Below, in pieces: positions 5,189 through 5,600 of a DNA stretch of 5,600 bases. Each line of letters starts with the position of its first letter. Within the stretch, counting starts at the first letter, position 1. The DNA lies in NCBI GenBank assembly GCA_002509485.1, contig DAWO01000022.1, forward strand, positions 1-5,600, given 5' to 3'. Source of the stretch: Methanolinea sp. UBA477 (lineage in GTDB: Archaea > Halobacteriota > Methanomicrobia > Methanomicrobiales > Methanospirillaceae). The position numbers and the translations under genes were made by a program. The notes beneath the pieces are model-generated. The model was not told the DNA's origin. It ran no database searches and was given only the letters and a program-made list of their open reading frames with translations.

Positions 5189-5236
5189 ATGCAAGGTGAG
5201 TGTTTTTTCACCGGTGAACGCTTTTATCACCCCTAG
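5189..5236 (+). CDS. Putative Phe/Tyr-containing leader peptide
   Basis: This 15-codon ORF encodes MQGECFFTGERFYHP followed by TAG. It has Phe at positions 6, 7 and 12 and Tyr at 13. Its ATG falls on the start site predicted from the TATA box at 5158-5165, so it could be translated as a leaderless message. It lies about 180 bases upstream of the ADH-synthase start, a gene at the entrance to archaeal aromatic amino-acid synthesis. It overlaps the GGTGA/TCACC repeats, and a hairpin plus T5 lies downstream. By analogy with bacterial attenuators, ribosome stalling at Phe/Tyr codons could set leader folding. The ORF is too short to be certain, and leader-peptide attenuation is not firmly established for this gene family. 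Confidence 0.35.
   Translation: MQGECFFTGERFYHP
5195..5231 (+). promoter_or_regulatory. Tandem GGTGA/TCACC inverted repeats at the leader 5' end
   Basis: GGTGA occurs at 5195-5199 and 5213-5217, and TCACC at 5208-5212 and 5227-5231. In RNA they can form two tandem hairpins (first with second, third with fourth) or one larger stem (first with fourth). The central 12 bases, TTCACCGGTGAA (5207-5218), are a perfect palindrome in DNA, so this could instead be an operator just downstream of the predicted start site. T- and CT-rich loops separate the arms. Confidence 0.45.
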
Positions 5237-5318
5237 CCATGCCACTTGCCTGTGCATACGAACTGTTGTGCATCCTTTGTGTCCCGGAATGAGCCAGAGG
5301 CCTGTACAGAGAGATTTG

Positions 5319-5349
5319 ACCGGCTTTTTTGGTTATTTCCGGTATTTTT
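5319..5349 (+). terminator. Possible attenuator hairpin plus T5 in the leader
   Basis: ACCGG (5319-5323) can pair with CCGGT (5339-5343), and T5 follows at 5345-5349; the loop itself contains T6 (5325-5330). The 5' arm could alternatively pair with a second CCGGT at 5376-5380. CCGGAATG (5284-5291) is complementary to CATTCCGG (5372-5379) and encloses the whole element. Competing pairings before a gene are the layout of an attenuator, but the stems are short and no folding was computed. Confidence 0.35.
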
Positions 5350-5418
5350 GGTATCAGTATTGATCTTTTTCCATTCCGGTTCAGCATGGCCTGATCTGGC
5401 GTGGAAGGGAGTGTATGT

Positions 5419-5600
5419 ATGAGAGGAAAGGAAATTCGTCTTGAACGGATCATGGATCGAAACACCAGGAAGACCGTGATCGTCCCCATGGACCATGGAG
5501 TCTCAAACGGGCCGATCGCGGGCCTGATTGACATGGGGAGAGCGGTGGACATGGTGGCGGAAGGAGGAGCGAACGCGGTGCTCGGCCATATCGGCCTTTC
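5419..5600 (+). CDS. aroA': 2-amino-3,7-dideoxy-D-threo-hept-6-ulosonate (ADH) synthase, N-terminal part
   Basis: The first 60 residues are present; the rest lies beyond the window. The run KTVIVPMDHGVSNGPIAGLI, then VAEGGANAVLGHIG, closely matches the start of Methanocaldococcus jannaschii MJ0400. That enzyme is a class-I-aldolase-type protein condensing a 6-deoxy-5-ketofructose-derived unit with aspartate semialdehyde, the first step of the archaeal route to 3-dehydroquinate and the aromatic amino acids. Asp25 in PMDHG aligns with the catalytic Asp33 of MJ0400. The N-terminus is about eight residues shorter than MJ0400, in a region not expected to matter. The start is ATG 5419 with GGGAG at 5407-5411, 7 bases upstream. 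An ATG at 5415 is out of frame. The fructose-bisphosphate aldolase family is the main alternative name. A partner 3-dehydroquinate synthase II gene may follow. Confidence 0.9.
   Translation, partial: MRGKEIRLERIMDRNTRKTVIVPMDHGVSNGPIAGLIDMGRAVDMVAEGGANAVLGHIGL

Noticed and set aside
5055..5363. 102-codon plus-strand frame across the ADH-synthase leader
   Set aside because: It runs through the TATA box, the inverted repeats and a T-rich stretch; its composition is unlike a folded protein and it has no ribosome-binding site.
5208..5552. Minus-strand 114- and 87-codon frames near the window end
   Set aside because: They overlap the well-supported ADH-synthase start in antisense and have no recognisable domain.

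Overview
The window looks like chromosome from a methanogenic archaeon, most likely of the order Methanomicrobiales (Methanoculleus/Methanofollis-like). This rests on two proteasome-activating nucleotidases (PAN), an archaeal MBF1 with an N-terminal zinc ribbon, the small subunit of archaeal phosphomevalonate dehydratase, and an ADH synthase of the MJ0400 type. TATA boxes, very short leaders and oligo-T terminators also fit an archaeon. The genus is inferred from gene content and was not tested by a search.

Layout. 1-507 carries no convincing gene; it holds several copies of a dispersed repeat separated by GC-rich hairpin spacers. 508-924 (-) is the phosphomevalonate dehydratase small subunit. 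It is divergent, across a 38-bp promoter region, from PAN paralogue 1 (963-2123, +). After a hairpin-plus-T terminator comes a small DUF5804-like protein (2383-2823, +), convergent with PAN paralogue 2 (2856-4094, -). PAN 2 is divergent across about 55 bp from mbf1 (4150-4638, +). A non-coding stretch of nearly 800 bases follows. It holds an A/T-rich terminator zone, a 49-codon DUF2080-type remnant of a transposon-associated gene on the minus strand (4769-4918), a set of GGAT(A)ATCC palindromes, a strong TATA box and a long leader. The start of ADH synthase (5419 onward, +) is cut by the window end.

How the genes fit together. The two PAN ATPases should unfold substrates for the 20S proteasome. 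They differ in the coiled coil, the OB domain and the C-terminal gate-opening tail (M-Y-T versus M-F-A), so they may be alternative or mixed-ring regulators. The gene between them has no known function. The dehydratase belongs to archaeal isoprenoid (lipid) synthesis. ADH synthase begins the archaeal route to 3-dehydroquinate and aromatic amino acids.

The most interesting observation is in the ADH-synthase leader. A 15-codon ORF (5189-5236) begins almost exactly where the TATA box predicts transcription to start. It encodes MQGECFFTGERFYHP, with three Phe and one Tyr, and lies over tandem GGTGA/TCACC inverted repeats. A hairpin followed by T5 occurs further down the leader. This resembles a leader-peptide attenuator for an aromatic amino-acid gene. 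It is a hypothesis from sequence alone; an ORF this short can occur by chance.
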